A stretch of DNA of 64,000 nucleotides from Agmasoma carcini (nom. nud.). Its lineage: Eukaryota > Microsporidia > Thelohaniidae. Shown here one piece after another: positions 31,760 through 41,985 of the stretch. Where the stretch lies: contig JAOXFI010000008.1 of assembly GCA_029232285.1 (NCBI GenBank), positions 1 to 64,000 on the forward strand, written 5' to 3'. Numbering within the stretch: position 1 is the stretch's first letter; the number at the start of each line of letters is the position of its first letter. The position numbers were made by a program, and so were the translations under genes. The notes below the pieces were generated by a model. It was not told the origin of the DNA. It did no database searches and was given only the letters and a program-made list of their open reading frames with translations.

Positions 31760-32320
31760 TTACACTTCTTCGTCGTTCTCTTCTTCACCCTCATTGTACA
31801 ATACCTGGAAATGTCTATCCAAGTAAATGTAGTATCCCATATCAATAAAGAAGTAAATCATAGTTATTGTAATATACAAAAGAATTCCTATGATTTTACT
31901 TCCTAGGAAGGCGGGTAAGAAATAAACAAATTGTAGAATATTCTTAGCTATAGATAAAAAGCCACCTATTGCCAAATAGTCCTTTAATTCACCCAAATAT
32001 ATTACTATATCAAATGTATAGAAAGTAAGAATGACAATTTGTATGATTGTCTTCATAAAACCACTTACACTATCACCAAAGCCATCATCACCAAATGATA
32101 AGCGTTTTTCATATAATCTTAATAACACTTGCAATAAACATAATAATTTTAGAAGGAGCGCTAGCCTTAAGATATCATCAAGTGATACGTTATCTATTTG
32201 AGTAGGCAATTTCCTAGCCACTGTAGAGGTTTGTATTTTCTTTAGATGTTTATCAAACTCTTCATTTAATTCATCTACCTTTCTTGTTTCAGTCTTTGAA
32301 TCATCTGAGGAAGAAGCCAT
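31760..32320 (-). CDS. Multi-pass membrane protein, unknown
   Basis: A 186-residue protein starting MASSSDDSK. This start has CCC eight bases upstream; a 25-residue extension would need a non-ATG start. The N-terminal 45 residues are hydrophilic and charged. Hydrophobic segments follow at about residues 52-70, 88-108, 117-140 and 142-165, and an acidic tail (YNEGEEENDEEV) ends the protein. No family is recognised. Confidence 0.6.
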   Translation of the reverse strand: MASSSDDSKTETRKVDELNEEFDKHLKKIQTSTVARKLPTQIDNVSLDDILRLALLLKLLCLLQVLLRLYEKRLSFGDDGFGDSVSGFMKTIIQIVILTFYTFDIVIYLGELKDYLAIGGFLSIAKNILQFVYFLPAFLGSKIIGILLYITITMIYFFIDMGYYIYLDRHFQVLYNEGEEENDEEV

Positions 32321-35300
32321 AAAAAGGGATAAATGTTTTTTTCTTATAGTAAAATTTTTGATTTTCTCCTTAAAAACAATCAATATTATTATCAAGGAGA
32401 AAATACCTGTTTTTTTAATAAAAAGGGGATTTATGATTCACCCATTGGTAGAGTATTTAATAAAGAGGGTTTAATATGATCAGTTGATGCCACAATGTAT
32501 AAATATAGCTTTAATATTCAATTAAGTTAATATTATATAGACTTGTAGCAGTCTATATGTTGTGTTCAAGTACTATTAATAATTATTTTAAAGTATAAAT
32601 GATTAGTTTATCATTAAAATATAATTCTTTATACAATAGTACCCAAGAAACTGTTACAAGAGATCAATAATAAGTTATATATATTATTTTAACAACCTAA
32701 TACAATCTTATCTTATATATAATCACACCCAACAAACTGTTACAAGATATCAATAATAAGTTATATTAGCAACCTAATACAATCTTATCTTAATTCTTAA
32801 TATTTCTAAGTTGGGTTTTGTAATTGAATTTGTTCATTTATTTATCAAATCTTTAAAAATGGTGTAAATGCCATCATAAAGCTTCCCTTCTAGCATTCAA
32901 GATGGATTGAGCGAATGATCAAAATTAAAGCACAAAGAATTATTATCTCTGGGGTTTAAGATTAAATGTTTGGCTGAATAATAATTAGATGTTGACTACA
33001 ACAATGTGTATTGTCAATTCTCTTGAACTTTATTACCCACATCATTGAATCCCTTCCATCTTAATGAAAAGATTTTAAGTGCTATAGATGATGCCATGAT
33101 CTAGTTTTTGTATTTATCAAAATAAAACAACTAATATTATATGCTAAACATTTAAAAATTTTACAACAGAGCTAACTTATGATTTACCTATGTCTAGTTT
33201 ATACAATATAAACTGATTTAATTAAGGATAATAACTAAAACCCATAATATAAAAACACATACCAAAAATTCTGAAATTTTATATTTAAAAACCAGATGCA
33301 GACATGAGCAAAATACACATAATTCGGTAAGGGTAAAGTTACAAAAATCAAGTTTTTTAATTTTAAATAATCAATAAGGAATTATTGTATATCTTCAAAA
33401 TAGGACACGTTTTTATATTTGTAAAATCAAATTTGTACTCAATAGAATTTCACATAGTATAAATCTCTTTATTAAAACATTTTGGATCAATATTAAAATT
33501 TTGTATATATGAAAAAAATTATAAAACACAATTTTATTTCTAAACTTGTTCCAGAGTAAACAATATTTGTGTTAGTATTATTATCAGGATATATAAAATT
33601 GCATCTGTTTACAATTTGGTGATTAAGATGAGCTGGAATTAAAATATAAGAATTTTATTTATTACTACAAATAATTGAGGCGGGGGAATAAAAGTTAAAA
33701 ATAATTAACATAAGAGTATTTGCACTTTGATCTGGAATTAAAATCACAATATATTTTCTAAAAACATAACAATATATTTTCTAAAAACATAACAATATAT
33801 TTTCTGGAAATATCACATATATCTAATACCCACCTATTCTCTTGTGAATCAGATCACTTGACAAACTATATTTTATCAACCTAAGTGTATATTATGATCT
33901 TTAAAATACTTCTCACACAAAGCCTTGTTTTTTATAAATTGATGAACAATATCAATATACTACAAAAATTGTTGTAAGTATGACAAAAAATGGTGTTTTT
34001 ATGGATTATATTTGCCTATTAGTTTATTTCTGATATATATAAGTTTTGTTGATTTATTTAAAATATTATATCATATTAAAAATTTATATATTTATAATTT
34101 TTCAACCTGATGTATAATATTCAAATTAAAACTTAAAATGATTATAAATTTTAGAAGAAAGACTGAAAATTACATTGTTTTTCATGGCCACTTATACTTT
34201 CAGAGAATTTAGACTCAAGAACCTAATATAATAATTTGTGAATTTAATCTGACTTAAGGAACGATTTCAAAATTTGAGCAAGAGTGATTACCTTTATTAG
34301 CAATTGAAAAATTCGACATAATATCTAAAAATACACAGAAAGAAGTAAATTGTTTTATGAGTCGATGTAAAGCTTTCAATATTGAATTCCATCACTACAC
34401 TAGAATCTCTTAAGTTTTTAAATAATAATATAAAGTATTTAATAATTGTAATTGATTGCTATAATGTATTATAAAAACAAATTTTATAGGGGTACCTAAA
34501 GGGAAAGTTTGTAATCAGATAATTAAAAATCTTGACAAGAAAATTAATAAACCGGTGTACGAAAGACTTTGATATCTTAAAAAGCTAAAACTGATGTTGT
34601 ATTTGCTTATAATACAACATTATTTCGGTTTTTAACACAATCGTTCAAAAGACCATAACAAAGTTAGCAATTCGATTAGATGATGCAATATATCATTTGA
34701 TAGCTCTAGTCAAGATAAATATGTTTTACTATTATAAATACTAAGGGTATGATTAGAAATGCAGACAGTAATTAATGAATCTAGATAGAAATTTTATAAA
34801 AATGATTTTAAGGTTATAAGATGCGTGAGTCTACAAATAATATCAACAGTATTCGATAATTGTTTTGTTTTTATATGTATTATCATTACACACTTAAATT
34901 TAAATTATATTTAACTCTTTCAAGACAAACTGTTTTATTTCGGGTTCACTTAGATTATAAAGGATTTGAAATAAAATACGACATTATTTTTAAAAGATTA
35001 ACAAATAGATTATAGAAGGCTTTTACATTTTATACAGCAATCAAATATACTATTATATTAATATACATATTAGCTCTGTTGTAGAATTTAAAACAGGAAA
35101 AGGTCAGTATCTTAATATTTTTACTTAATTTAAACTTTAAATAATTCTACGTTTTTCAATTGAATTAAAATCAAAGATTTAATTAAGTTATTTCAATTAT
35201 ATTCTCGCTAAAGCATCACTTTTAAATTTTTGATGTTTTAGATCATTATCTTGTTGAAAAATAAAATTTCTAATTGCAATTTCTCACCATAAGGCTTAAT

Positions 35301-35472
35301 ACTTGCTCACAAATTGATTTTATTTAAAGCGCCATAGAATTTTACATACATAATTTTAATTATCAGTTTTATAAATCTTTGATTTAGTGACTCAATATGA
35401 TTTTAGGCAATCACGTGAGTTATACGAGTCGATATTGATTTCATAAATTAATAAAACAATTTTCATTTGATA
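32321..35472. other. 3.1-kb gene-free region
   Basis: No supported gene. It holds an imperfect 86-bp direct duplication at about 32640-32792 (ACCCAAGAAACTGTTACAAG and ACCCAACAAACTGTTACAAG) and a 23-bp unit (CAATATATTTTCTAAAAACATAA) repeated three times at 33746-33808. The rest is AT-rich DNA that may contain unrecognised decayed elements. Confidence 0.45.
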
Positions 35473-36718
35473 TACAGTACTCAAAAAACAGTCCCTAAAA
35501 AGATTGTATGAAAACGTAAAATATTTGGTTTTTAATGGTTTATTTATGATATTAAACTTTTTAGATATTTTCTTATAAAAAATCATTAAGAACCGAAACC
35601 TTTAACCAAATATTATATGTCCGCAATTTCCCAGTATAACTTTTTTAATTCTGTCATTCATATATCCACCAGTGTTCTATGATAAGCAATATTGATATCA
35701 GACCATATTCCACCAATTATTGATAATAAATACTCATCGTTTTAAAAATAATATTTATAATTTTTTGATTACAGCAAGCTCATAAATGTTCTATAGTGTT
35801 CAGTTTTGGGTTCTGACCAGGCCTTCTAACATTTAAATATTTATATTGTTGTAGATGGCACTCATGGAGCGATCCTGAAACCGTTGTATATAAATAATAT
35901 TGGGTGTAATTTTATTAATGTTTTGTATTCTTTCTTCTGATGATCAATTGAGGTAAATTTTTTATTAATATGAAAATAAAATATTGTTACAACAGATACG
36001 ATAATATATTCAAAATTCTGCTTTTATAATTTTGATCATTGCCTTGCTAGAATTTAAATTTTTAAATTTTTAATATATATAATATTTAAGGTTTCATCCA
36101 AAATTCCAACCCTATTTTTATCTAACAACCCCAAACAAATATTTTCTTATTACCAAATTTAACAGTTTTATTCATAAATGTTAATTTCCCTTCTTCAATC
36201 ATACATTTTGCCTTTTAGAGTCATTATAAATATTAAAAAAAATTCATCACAAAATACAACGTTAAAAATAGCCATTGTTTTACAATTCTTAGTCAATATT
36301 TTCTCTCATATTCATCACATTCAATTATGGTTCAATCGTTTTTAATATTTAGGAGTGTGGTATAGAAATTTTATCAATCATTTTCATATTTATAATATTA
36401 ATTACTGTCTTTTCCAACTATCCCTTTTTCCTTTTTCTTAAATAATTTATATATTTCTAACGTGATCTTGTATAGTAATTCTCTTTATACAGTGTTTTCT
36501 ACTTTTTCGCGCATTGAAAATAGCCAACAATTCGACCTTTATCGAATTCAGAAACATGTTAACCCATTATGACAATTATTTTATATTGGTTTTTAATTAA
36601 AAATTTTATCAAAGGAGTTTATATAGAATACACGATTTAAAATAAAAATATTACAGATATACTCATATGATTAGACACTAATTATAATTTGGGGTGTCCG
36701 GTTTTTTTGAGTACTGTG
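35473..36718 (-). mobile_element. Tc1/mariner-like element D, degenerate
   Basis: Ends: left TACAGTACTCAAAAAACAGTCCCTAAAAA and right TTTGGGGTGTCCGG...TTGAGTACTGTG. The right TA has decayed to TG. On the minus strand the stretch near 35790-35840 reads PGQNPKLNTIEHL, the Tc1 SPDLNPIExxW motif in decayed form. Several blocks match elements B and C (GATATCAGACCA.ATT.CACCAATT, and CAAACAAATATTTTCTTATTACCAAATTTAACAGTTT). It is the most eroded of the four. Confidence 0.8.
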
Positions 36719-36933
36719 AGTGGTTTGTGATATATTTACTTTAAAAACTCATTAGTACTATATAATTTACTATTAAATATGTGGTTAAGGTTTTTTCTTC
36801 AATTCGGTGGTATTATTCTTGGGTGAATTTTTTGAATTTCAGAAATCATCATAAATTATAGCAGATTTTCACCCTGAAATATTTTTTTGTTTAAGATGGC
36901 TTATTTCCTAACTTTTAACAAGATTATAAACAT

Positions 36934-37082
36934 TACCTTTCGATATTCGAGTAAATTGTATGATTTAGTATGGTGGATATAATTTCTAAAAACCGTCAAA
37001 ATTTCACTACCTTTCGAAATTCGAGTAAATTTTATGATTTAGTATGGTGGATATAATTTCTAAAAACCATCAAAATTTCAGC
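36934..37082. repeat. 74-bp tandem duplication
   Basis: Two neighbouring copies of a unit beginning ACCTTTCGA.ATTCGAGTAA and running through TATGGTGGATATAATTTC to AAAAACC.TCAAAATTTCA. They differ at only a few positions and lie about 300 bp upstream of the MCM gene. Confidence 0.8.
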
Positions 37083-37376
37083 TTTCTGATACATTGTAAG
37101 CATATGAACGTAATTATATATAATATTAAATTCTTTTTTTGAAGTATATCACGCAATAATCATGGTTTTAAAATACTAAATTTATTAATATTATTCATAT
37201 CATATATGTCCATAATAAATCTTTTCTATTACGTCGTTGTCTGGGAATAGCTTACGGAGATATTCAATTCTTTTTGGGGCAGTGCCTATCATATAAAAAA
37301 TATTAATTATTGATTTTTTACAAATATTTTTTTATACAAATTTTTTAGAATTTAAAGATTTGATAAAATTTTGAAT

Positions 37377-39044
37377 ATGTTCCCTTCTACCCAAGTAATA
37401 GAAGAAGATGAAATAGATCTTATGAAACTCTGCAATGACGATCCTGAACTAGCAAATGACCTTGTAATGAATGCACACAGATATGCTTACATCAAGAATA
37501 AAACTTTCACCTCAATTCCTCATTCTATATACTTGAAGAAGCCTCTCAGCTCTGAACATATAAATAAAATCATATGTGTCAAAGGAACAGTCATCAAGAC
37601 ATATCCTATTATGTATAAAAACGTAACTGGTGAGGTTAACTGTATGAGGTGCAGCAACATTTCCTTTTTAAATGAATCAGAGGACTTCAAGAAATCAAAA
37701 ATATGCGGACATTGTGGCTCATCAAATATAAAAATAAACGAAAAGTTTTGTGGGGCCATTTCAAGCCAAACCTTAAGAATTCAAGACATTGGAAATCCTG
37801 ATTCAATGTCAGAAACCATTGAAATCGCAATTGAAGGAAAATATCCTGGTAATTTCGTACCAGGAGATAAAATTATTGCTGTTGGAATGGTAAACATCAA
37901 ATGGAGAGTGTTAAAACAACGAGAACCCGTTGTAGGCACTCTATTCCTGCACTGTCAATCAATATACAAGGAAGATGAAAATTTAAATGTAGATTATTTG
38001 AATAATCAATTATTTGAAGAATTTTATTCAAAAGATGATTATGAAAAGCGAGATTTTCTTTTTAAAACCTTTGCAAGTGAAATTTATGGGTTGTGTCATG
38101 TGAAGCTTGGGTTGATGTTGTCTGTGATTGGTGGCACACAAGATGATACTTCTAAAAAAACACGTAGTAATTCTCATGTGCTGATGATTGGTGATACAGG
38201 TATGGGTAAATCACATCTATTAAAAGCATGTTCATTGTTAATAAGTCCATCTGTGTTTACAAATGGAAATGGTACATCTGATGCTGGTTTGACTAGCTGT
38301 GCAATTAAGCAAGGAAAAGAGTGGACTCTTGAAGGTGGAGCCCTTGTATTGGCGGACAGAGGTGTTTGTTGTATAGATGAATTTAATAAACTTAAGGTTA
38401 ATGAGAAGAGTGGCCTTTTAGAAGCTATGGAACAGCAAACACTTAGTGTAGCTAAAGCGGGTATAGTGACATCATTGAATACCAGATGTTCTGTTGTTGG
38501 TGTAGCAGGGACTAGATATCAATATAACATGGATAGAAGTGTTTCTGAGAACCTAGCGATGGCAACACCTCTTGTATCAAGGTTTGATTTGATTTTTGGG
38601 GTATTTGATTGCTCCAGGAAGAATGATAAGAATATTTCTGATTTGATTTTGGGGTTGGAAACGACATCAAAGAGAAACGAATCAGCTTCATGGACGACAC
38701 AAACACTTAAAACATATATCATGATGTGTAAGAAAAGGAAGAATAAGATAGGTGAAGAGATGTGTGAGATATTAGCAAAATATTATTCAAAGAAACGTAA
38801 GGAAGATAAGCATAATGAGTATAATACGATAAGGATGTTAGAAAGTCTTATCAGACTGTCCGAGGCCCATTCAAAGTTGATGGAACGGACAGAAGTTGTT
38901 AAAGAAGATGTTTATGTTGCTATTATGTTAATGGAAAGCAGTATTAACTCGGTTAGTAGTGTTCAGCTTGAATTTGATAAAATTTTCGTAAGTGAGCCCC
39001 ATTTTACCTCAGCCATGAAAGTTTTAGATATGAAATATTTCTAA
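37377..39044 (+). CDS. MCM-family helicase, MCM9-like
   Basis: A 555-residue protein starting MFPSTQ (the upstream TTG is not used). An N-terminal OB region with a C4 zinc finger (C89-x2-C92...C110-x2-C113) is followed by an AAA+ core. Walker A is GDTGMGKSH (K278), Walker B is CCIDEFN (D334-E335), the sensor region is SVVGVAGT and the Arg finger is SRFD (R402). MCM9-like details are KWRVLKQREP (like RWKPFQRD), GEW-type KEWTLEGGALVLADRGVCCIDEFN, and GDxGxGKS instead of GDPGxAKS. MCM2-7 paralogues usually have DGVCCIDEFDKM. It is shorter than animal MCM9, which has a long C-terminal tail. It probably works as a recombination-associated helicase. An aberrant MCM8 or a fast-evolving MCM2-7 member is the main alternative. 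Confidence 0.7.
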   Translation: MFPSTQVIEEDEIDLMKLCNDDPELANDLVMNAHRYAYIKNKTFTSIPHSIYLKKPLSSEHINKIICVKGTVIKTYPIMYKNVTGEVNCMRCSNISFLNESEDFKKSKICGHCGSSNIKINEKFCGAISSQTLRIQDIGNPDSMSETIEIAIEGKYPGNFVPGDKIIAVGMVNIKWRVLKQREPVVGTLFLHCQSIYKEDENLNVDYLNNQLFEEFYSKDDYEKRDFLFKTFASEIYGLCHVKLGLMLSVIGGTQDDTSKKTRSNSHVLMIGDTGMGKSHLLKACSLLISPSVFTNGNGTSDAGLTSCAIKQGKEWTLEGGALVLADRGVCCIDEFNKLKVNEKSGLLEAMEQQTLSVAKAGIVTSLNTRCSVVGVAGTRYQYNMDRSVSENLAMATPLVSRFDLIFGVFDCSRKNDKNISDLILGLETTSKRNESASWTTQTLKTYIMMCKKRKNKIGEEMCEILAKYYSKKRKEDKHNEYNTIRMLESLIRLSEAHSKLMERTEVVKEDVYVAIMLMESSINSVSSVQLEFDKIFVSEPHFTSAMKVLDMKYF

Positions 39045-39175
39045 TGTAATAAATAACAAATAAACAGATTAGTTAGTATTTAAAGGGTGGGTTGATTGTA
39101 CCACACCTCGCATACCACTTTAGCTCTTTTTATATAAAAAATCTACAGCTTAATATTTTATTTGTCAATGATTAT

Positions 39176-40222
39176 CTATTCAAGTAAGTTCATAATATGT
39201 TCGTATTTATTTGAAGTTCCACTTCCTAATTTTTTGCAATTTGAGATTTTCTCAACGATTATATTTTTTTTGTCTTTGAAAAATTCCAAGCATCTTTTAA
39301 ATACTTTAAAGCCCAGTTCATTGTTCAAAATGCCCTCAAAATCATACATAAAGAAGTCAAATACCACTTCTATGTCAAATCTAAGTATTTTTTGTACTGT
39401 GTAGTTTCCTATTTCATGATTTACTAGAAATTGACCGTATTCCTGAAAATAGCAGCAGGCCAGCCTTTCATTCTTTCTTGTTTTGATGTTTTGTATAAGT
39501 GCTTGTATAGAATAAGCACCATGCTTGGTAGCTGATATAGGTGATATATCTGAACCTAATCTGACCAATAGCTTTTCAATCTCATTATCATTCATGATTT
39601 TGATCTCGTTCTGCATTATAACGTTGGTGTATGCCCCAACAGATAATTCTTTAGCACTTGAAATTATAATTTCGTTGCTGCCGTATTCAATCATTGAACA
39701 AATTCTTTTAACATCAGTTTTTGAGTAAAAGTTCTTTAATCTATTGAAGAATTCGACTCTTTCGTAGAATTCTGATTCTATGTTGCGCTTATCTATGAAA
39801 ACTTCTTCGACTTGATTTACAAATGATGGATCAATAAAGTCATCTTCAAATGAGTTGAGACATCTTATGTTCTCTATTGAACTCTCATTGAATATCAAGT
39901 CTCTATCAAAGTCATAGAGATGTACAAATTCCATTCTTATTATTGTAAGGTGCTGTTTGTAGAATGATAAAGCCTCATCAACGTTAAAAAAGTAGGCGTA
40001 GATGCTAGTTTCAAAGAATTTATAGTTTTTAACTCGTACGTCATTTTTTAATGATACTAAGAAGAAGTCAAAATTATATTCTTCGTTCTTTGTTTCAGGT
40101 AATGTGGTTGTAACCTCATTATAGAGAGAATAGAAATCGATGGCCTGTGTTTTCTTTATCTGCGTGTGTGTTTCAAAGTCTATTTTAATGGTTGCTGTGG
40201 GTCTCTCAACTGCTCTATTCAT
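39176..40222 (-). CDS. PUF (Pumilio)-like RNA-binding protein, possibly Jsn1/Puf2 type
   Basis: A 348-residue protein. The C-terminal 170 residues contain Pumilio-like repeats with the usual aromatic/Gln pattern: SATKHGAYSIQALIQNI, LVNHEIGNYTVQKILRF and NNELGFKVFKRCLEFF. These resemble the 'GNxVxQxxL' recognition helix. The N-terminal part has an RRM-like look around FETSIYAYFFNVDEALSFYK. RRM plus degenerate PUF repeats is the Jsn1/Puf2 arrangement, which binds 3'UTRs of membrane or mitochondrial mRNAs in yeast. Fewer than eight repeats can be made out. The gene converges on the MCM gene with about 130 bp between them. Confidence 0.6.
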   Translation of the reverse strand: MNRAVERPTATIKIDFETHTQIKKTQAIDFYSLYNEVTTTLPETKNEEYNFDFFLVSLKNDVRVKNYKFFETSIYAYFFNVDEALSFYKQHLTIIRMEFVHLYDFDRDLIFNESSIENIRCLNSFEDDFIDPSFVNQVEEVFIDKRNIESEFYERVEFFNRLKNFYSKTDVKRICSMIEYGSNEIIISSAKELSVGAYTNVIMQNEIKIMNDNEIEKLLVRLGSDISPISATKHGAYSIQALIQNIKTRKNERLACCYFQEYGQFLVNHEIGNYTVQKILRFDIEVVFDFFMYDFEGILNNELGFKVFKRCLEFFKDKKNIIVEKISNCKKLGSGTSNKYEHIMNLLE

Positions 40223-40373
40223 AATTTTTTACGTTGAGAGTTTTTTTAAACCCCCTTTTTGTTATGATTTGATTGGATGACCTTAAATATGATAAAAGGT
40301 CTGGTTAATTTGAGATATGTCCAATTAGGTAATAATCTGAAACAATAGTAAATTTTTTATCAGAAAACTAACC

Positions 40374-40730
40374 ATGACTAATCCTAGGACGAAGCATGAG
40401 AAGTTTGTTAATGTATTGAAGAATTGCACGATTAGTAATTTTACGGGAACTCTGAAACAACTTGAGTATATTTTCGATGATCAATCCTCGGTAGCTGCTT
40501 TGGTGCCACAGGAGGTTAATTTACAGTTGCCTAATGTATTTTTAAATACGAAAAAGAATGTAAAGTGTGAAAAATTGTTCTCTGAGCATCACAAAGAAGT
40601 GAATTGGAATGATAATTTAGATATGATCATTGAATATTTTGATGAAGTTGATTTGGATTGTGATATGAATGAGGAGAAGGTTGGAGTTGATGAAAAGTTG
40701 TTAGAAACTCTTATAAGGACGAGATATTAA
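40374..40730 (+). CDS. Small hypothetical protein
   Basis: A 118-residue protein whose ATG follows AACC. It is divergent from the PUF gene and 160 bp upstream of the Snu13-like gene on the same strand. The middle has a hydrophobic, Val/Leu-rich stretch (VAALVPQEVNLQLPNVFL), and the C-terminal third is acidic (DMIIEYFDEVDLDCDMNEE). I recognise no domain. Confidence 0.5.
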   Translation: MTNPRTKHEKFVNVLKNCTISNFTGTLKQLEYIFDDQSSVAALVPQEVNLQLPNVFLNTKKNVKCEKLFSEHHKEVNWNDNLDMIIEYFDEVDLDCDMNEEKVGVDEKLLETLIRTRY

Positions 40731-40890
40731 ATATTTCATGTTATTTTTGATTAAATATTTGATAAAATAAGTGAAATGTAATCAAATATAGTTTTTTTAA
40801 AAAAATTTTAAAAATAAGTGAAATGTAACCAAATATAATTTTTTTAAAAAAATTAAGTTAAAAAATAAATAAAATTTTTTTATAAAAAAT

Positions 40891-41250
40891 ATGACGGAGT
40901 TAATCGATGATGTCCTATCAAATGAAAGATCACAAAGGGTATATGGTTTAATAAGTACACTTGTAGGGTCTAAGAATGTTAGAAAAGGTGTTAATGAAAC
41001 CATGAAGTGCATCCATAGAGGAACTTGTGTTCTTGCTGTTATATCATCAGATACTTTGCCTTTGGCTATAGTTAAGCCAATACCAGAGCTTTGTGAGATT
41101 AAGAACATAGAATATGTTGTTATACCTTCTAAGACAGCTCTAGGAAAGGCTGTCAAGATACAGCGTGATTGTGTAGCTTGCTGTGTTAAGATTGATAAAA
41201 AGGAGAGTTCTAAAAGAGTTTTAGATAAAATAAGAGAGGCTTTGAAATAA
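40891..41250 (+). CDS. SNU13: L7Ae-family RNA-binding protein, Snu13-like
   Basis: A 119-residue protein covering a whole L7Ae/L30e fold. The kink-turn-binding motif NVRKGVNETMKCIHRG matches RKGANExxKxLxRG. It is followed by LAVISSDTLPL, then CEIKNIEYVVIPSKTALGKA, which matches LCEDKNVPYVFVPSxxALGRA. Snu13 (15.5K) fits better than Nhp2 because of the RKG-NE and SKTALGKA forms. It would bind the U4 snRNA 5' stem-loop and box C/D snoRNAs. It has the usual length. About 60 bp upstream of it, a short AAGTGAAATGTAA.CAAATATA unit is repeated twice. Confidence 0.85.
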   Translation: MTELIDDVLSNERSQRVYGLISTLVGSKNVRKGVNETMKCIHRGTCVLAVISSDTLPLAIVKPIPELCEIKNIEYVVIPSKTALGKAVKIQRDCVACCVKIDKKESSKRVLDKIREALK

Positions 41251-41415
41251 AATTTATTTTTTACTTTTTTGTTTTATTTAAAGATAACACAAGCATATTG
41301 TTAATGATAAAATAATACATGCGTGTATTATGAATACAGTTGATAAATAAAATATTATTTATAGTCAACCTTAGTTAAATAATTGATGTTAAAGATATGA
41401 TTAATTAGAATAATC

Positions 41416-41766
41416 AGGTTAGTTAGTCATGGTTAGTTAGTCATGGTTAGTTAGTCAAGTTAGTTAGTCATGGTTAGTTAGTCGGGTTAGTTAGTCGGGT
41501 TAGTTAGTCATGGTTAGTTAGTCGGGTTAGTTAATCATGGTTAGTTAGTCGGGTTAGTTAATCATGGTTAGTTAGTCATGGTTAGTTAGTCATGGTTAGT
41601 TAGTCAAGTTAGTTAGTCATGGTTAGTTAGTCATGGTTAGTTAGTCGGGTTAGTTAGTCGGGTTAGTTAGTCATGGTTAGTTAGTCATGGTTAGTTAATC
41701 ATGGTTAGTTAGTCGGGTTAGTTAATCATGGTTAGTTAGTCGGGTTAGTTAATCATGGTTAGTCAT
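41416..41766. repeat. Minisatellite, 13-14-bp units of GGTTAGTTAGTC type
   Basis: About 350 bp of near-perfect tandem units that share the core TTAGTTAGTC and differ at the junction (ATGG, GGG or AA), giving mixed 13- and 14-bp periods and roughly 26 copies. It lies between SNU13 and the RING E3 gene. The core recurs as its complement GACTAACTAA in gaps at 48.3, 55.2 and 61.2 kb. It is not a canonical telomere repeat. Confidence 0.9.
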
Positions 41767-41985
41767 ACAGATTAGTTAGTTCATATATTAAACTTTATCA
41801 TGAACCAATAATACAATAAATGATACAAAATATTTCTATAACTAACTAATTTAGATGAGTAACTGATTTAAAATATCATCAATTTACAATAAGTCTATTT
41901 TAAATAATCACAATTTACAACAATTAAATTAAAAAATAATTTCTTTAGATCTGGTTTTTATAAAAAAAATTATTCCAATTTTTTT

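Noticed and set aside
41416..41766. Possible telomere (TTAGG-like) end or internal telomeric array
   Set aside because: The unit is TTAGTTAGTC with 13-14-bp period. It lies between two ordinary genes and is not a canonical telomere repeat.
41416..41766. Possible CRISPR array
   Set aside because: Units are contiguous, 13-14 bp long, with no unique spacers, and the genome is eukaryotic.
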